From Nannocystis exedens (lineage in GTDB: Bacteria; Myxococcota_A; Polyangia; Polyangiales; Polyangiaceae), in NCBI GenBank assembly GCA_945865595.1, contig CAMBEV010000004.1, forward strand, positions 1-38,808: a stretch of DNA of 38,808 nt, read 5' to 3'. The first letter of the stretch is position 1. The number at the start of each line of letters is the position of its first letter. The position numbers and the translations under genes are program-made. Under the pieces are notes generated by a model. That model made no database searches and had not been told where the DNA came from. It was given only the letters and a program-made list of their open reading frames with translations. Shown piece by piece: positions 37,524 to 38,808 of this stretch.

Positions 37524-37933
37524 ATCCCGTGCTCGACGCCTCGGTTTTCGTTGCGGCGATCTCTCCTGCCGAGCGGCACCACGCCCAGGCGCGCGCATTG
37601 TTTGCGAGCCACCCCGAGGCATCGCCCTATCTGGTACCGGCATTGTTTCGTGTCGAGGTGATTGCCGCGTTGGCTCGCCGGGGCGAGTCGGATCACCTTC
37701 TTGACCTTGTCGACGCACTCATTCGTGGACCGAGATTCTATGCATGCCCGATGGATGCGGCATTGCTCGACGAAGCCGCGATCGTCGCCCGGCAAGCGCG
37801 GCTGCGCGGGTATGACGCGATCTACGTCGCTCTCGCGATTTCCAGAAACGCGCCGCTCTTCACGCTGGACCGCGAAATTCGCAAGCGCCTCGAAGTGGCG
37901 TTCCCAGCGGTTCGGGTTCACGAAAAAGCCTAA
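37520..37933 (+). CDS. PIN-domain toxin (VapC-like)
   Basis: 137 residues, GTG start coupled to the Phd-type antitoxin. All four acidic residues are seen: Asp6 in VLDASVFVAAI, Glu in RVEVIAAL, Asp in RGYDAIYVALAI and Asp in LFTLDREI. It is most like VapC toxins paired with Phd/YefM antitoxins. Predicted to cut RNA when freed. Intact as written. Confidence 0.88.
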   Translation: MNPVLDASVFVAAISPAERHHAQARALFASHPEASPYLVPALFRVEVIAALARRGESDHLLDLVDALIRGPRFYACPMDAALLDEAAIVARQARLRGYDAIYVALAISRNAPLFTLDREIRKRLEVAFPAVRVHEKA

Positions 37934-38056
37934 CCCTGGATTGCAGCCGGCCACCGACGTCAGGGGCGTCGAGAAGCTGCGTCATACAAACGTGAAGCGT
38001 ATTGAAAAACTCAGCGCCAAGCTCTCGACGCTGCTGCTCGTAGTTCACGGTTAATT

Positions 38057-38075
38057 TTACACCCAAGAGGTGTAA
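38057..38075. promoter_or_regulatory. Inverted repeat before the broken RelE-type toxin
   Basis: TTACACC-CAAGA-GGTGTAA is a perfect 7+7 inverted repeat with a 5-nt spacer inside an AT-rich island, 10 nt before the toxin's GTG. This is where the operator of a toxin-first module would be expected, and its survival suggests the decay downstream is recent. Confidence 0.6.
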
Positions 38076-38085
38076 TTTTTGTCTC

Positions 38086-38284
38086 GTGCTTCATCGGGTC
38101 AAGCTGTCGAGTCGGGCGACGAAAGCCCTGCAGAACATGCCGGATCACATTGTCAGGAAGCTCCAAAAGTGGGTGGATGCACGTGGAGGAAAGCGGTCTC
38201 GAAGAAGCCAGGAAACGATCGGGGTGGCACGATGAGCCGCTGCACGGTCAGCTGAAGTTCACGGTGGACCTTCGCGCCGCGTGA
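38086..38284 (+). pseudogene. RelE/HigB-like toxin, frameshifted and truncated
   Basis: From the GTG at 38086 the frame reads MLHRVKLSSRATKALQNMPD then HIVRKLQKWVDA. One extra base near 38181-38182 moves the rest to the next frame, VEESGLEEARKRSGWHDEPL, which continues to the stop at 38284. Joined, the text matches the RelE-type family with 'P-x-H-I-V-R-K-L-x-x-W-V-D-x-V-E-x-x-G-L-x-E-x-R-K-x-x-G-x-H-D-E-P-L'. After HGQL it departs from the family, and the catalytic C-terminal strands are missing. No helix-turn-helix antitoxin gene follows. So the module has lost its toxin and probably its antitoxin. Confidence 0.72.
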
Positions 38285-38353
38285 GTCACGCGTGACGCAA
38301 ACGGGGAAGAGGCGGCTAGCGCAGCGTCCTGGCACACCCTACAATCCCCTCTC

Positions 38354-38581
38354 ATGCCTTGTGAGACAGAACTGTCGAAGATAGAAGCTTACTCCGCCAT
38401 GTTCGTGTACCTCGAAGAGGTCTTCGCGCGCACGCAGTCCGATGATCTCGGTGCGCTGTTGGGCGGGATGAGTCTCTTGGCAGACGGTGGCACTGCTGAC
38501 CCTGCTGCCTGGGCCGACTGGGAGGCTGCGGTTCGGAGGGTTGTCGAGGGCGAGGTGGATCTCGAGCTATCCCTTAGATGA
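38354..38581 (+). CDS. Small acidic protein, possibly an immunity-type protein
   Basis: 75 residues, acidic and helical: EAYSAMFVYLEEVFARTQSD, then DLGALLGGMSLLADGGTADP and AAWADWEAAVRRVVEG. The pattern 'S-D-D-x-G-x-L-L-G-x-M-x-L-L-x-D-G-x-x-x-D-P-A-x-W-x-D-W' recalls short proteins I associate with immunity or toxin-linked loci, but I cannot name the family. The frame, acidity and lack of a shadow gene on the other strand support a real gene. The start is the ATG at 38354, with no clear ribosome site. Confidence 0.62.
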   Translation: MPCETELSKIEAYSAMFVYLEEVFARTQSDDLGALLGGMSLLADGGTADPAAWADWEAAVRRVVEGEVDLELSLR

Positions 38582-38641
38582 CGCATCAATCACGAGTGCC
38601 CACGCCAAAGCGTCCTTCCAACCAAGTCTCGATGCGCACCT

Positions 38642-38808
38642 TCAGTGCTCCGCCGCGGCCACCTGAGGCGCGCTCGGCCCACTCGTCTGAAACGGAATCC
38701 ACAAAACCTTTGCGCGTGAGTACGGGCCCGAGCGCTCGTAGCCCGTCAGGCCCCACAGCACGTTCCACCAGTGCCCCTCAGGACGCTTGCCAAACGAGAA
38801 AAGCGGCA
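38642..38808 (-). CDS. C-terminal end of a large hypothetical protein (partial)
   Basis: The reverse frame entering from the right edge reads PLFSFGKRPEGHWWNVLWGL, then TGYERSGPYSRAKVLWIPFQ and stops at 38642. The W-W-N-V-L-W-G-L-x-G-Y-E-R and L-W-I-P-F blocks look like the ends of large proteins with repeated aromatic motifs that I associate with Myxococcota. It has no start inside the window, so an ATG-based scan misses it. An overlapping frame (38586-38768) lacks such a pattern and is probably a shadow. Function unknown; a surface or outer-membrane role is a guess. Confidence 0.65.
   Translation of the reverse strand, partial: PLFSFGKRPEGHWWNVLWGLTGYERSGPYSRAKVLWIPFQTSGPSAPQVAAAEH

Noticed and set aside
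38586-38768. 60-codon minus-strand ORF near the right edge
   Set aside because: It has an in-frame stop shortly upstream and no family-like pattern; the overlapping frame entering from the edge is much more protein-like.

Overview
The window looks like a chromosomal piece from a GC-rich Gram-negative bacterium, most likely a myxobacterium-type Myxococcota (Polyangia-like). The case rests on many secreted lipoproteins with Asp/Ala/Gly-rich linkers, a Cys-rich small secreted protein, a proline/glycine-rich zinc-ribbon membrane protein, a receiver-first histidine kinase, an Lnt-type lipoprotein acylation enzyme and a partial right-edge gene of a type I associate with this phylum. No rRNA, tRNA, CRISPR array, prophage or insertion sequence was found.

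Layout. 1-2221 (minus): end of a complex I operon, nuoE-nuoF-nuoJ, with no nuoG/H/I between F and J. 2548-8421: a zinc-ribbon/CD225-like membrane protein (+), then a minus-strand run of a lipoprotein 5'-nucleotidase, a lipoprotein with a collagen-like stalk and Asp-box beta-propeller, and a TPR-containing family 2 glycosyltransferase. The nucleotidase and glycosyltransferase genes end in the same 32-bp sequence and so share a C-terminal peptide. 8543-10811: a methyltransferase-like gene followed by decaying accessory genes, including an antitoxin with a frameshifted ParE-like toxin. 10865-14801 (minus): YgjP-type metallopeptidase, outer-membrane-type protein, ChaN-type lipoprotein and a metallopeptidase lipoprotein translationally coupled to ChaN.

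14899-23962 holds a secreted protein and an exopolysaccharide locus: Wzx-type flippase (+), a tight minus operon of two heparinase II/III-like proteins plus a Wzy/O-antigen-ligase-type protein, and a divergent Wza-type export lipoprotein (+). Together they suggest flipping, polymerisation, trimming and export of a surface polysaccharide; the glycosyltransferases for it must lie elsewhere. 23989-27971: a vapBC module with a tandem operator, a small Cys4+ protein, leuS and an RDD membrane protein. 28039-30305: a hipBA module lying between the intact RDD gene and a decayed second RDD fragment, followed by a gene-poor stretch with hairpins. 30319-36512: DUF72 protein, Cys-rich secreted protein with a clear terminator, the operon fkbp-receiver-lnt, a divergent receiver/histidine kinase and a cysteine desulfurase. 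36518-38808: two PIN-toxin modules back to back, a frameshifted and truncated RelE-like toxin, a small acidic protein and the 3' end of a further gene.

The most notable themes are the density of toxin-antitoxin loci (four intact-looking, two with frameshifted toxins), several with visible operators; the pair of divergent heparinase-like paralogues inside the polysaccharide locus; the collagen-like lipoprotein next to a glycosyltransferase; and the repeated 3' tail shared by two unrelated genes. All functional calls come from reading motifs; no database search was possible.
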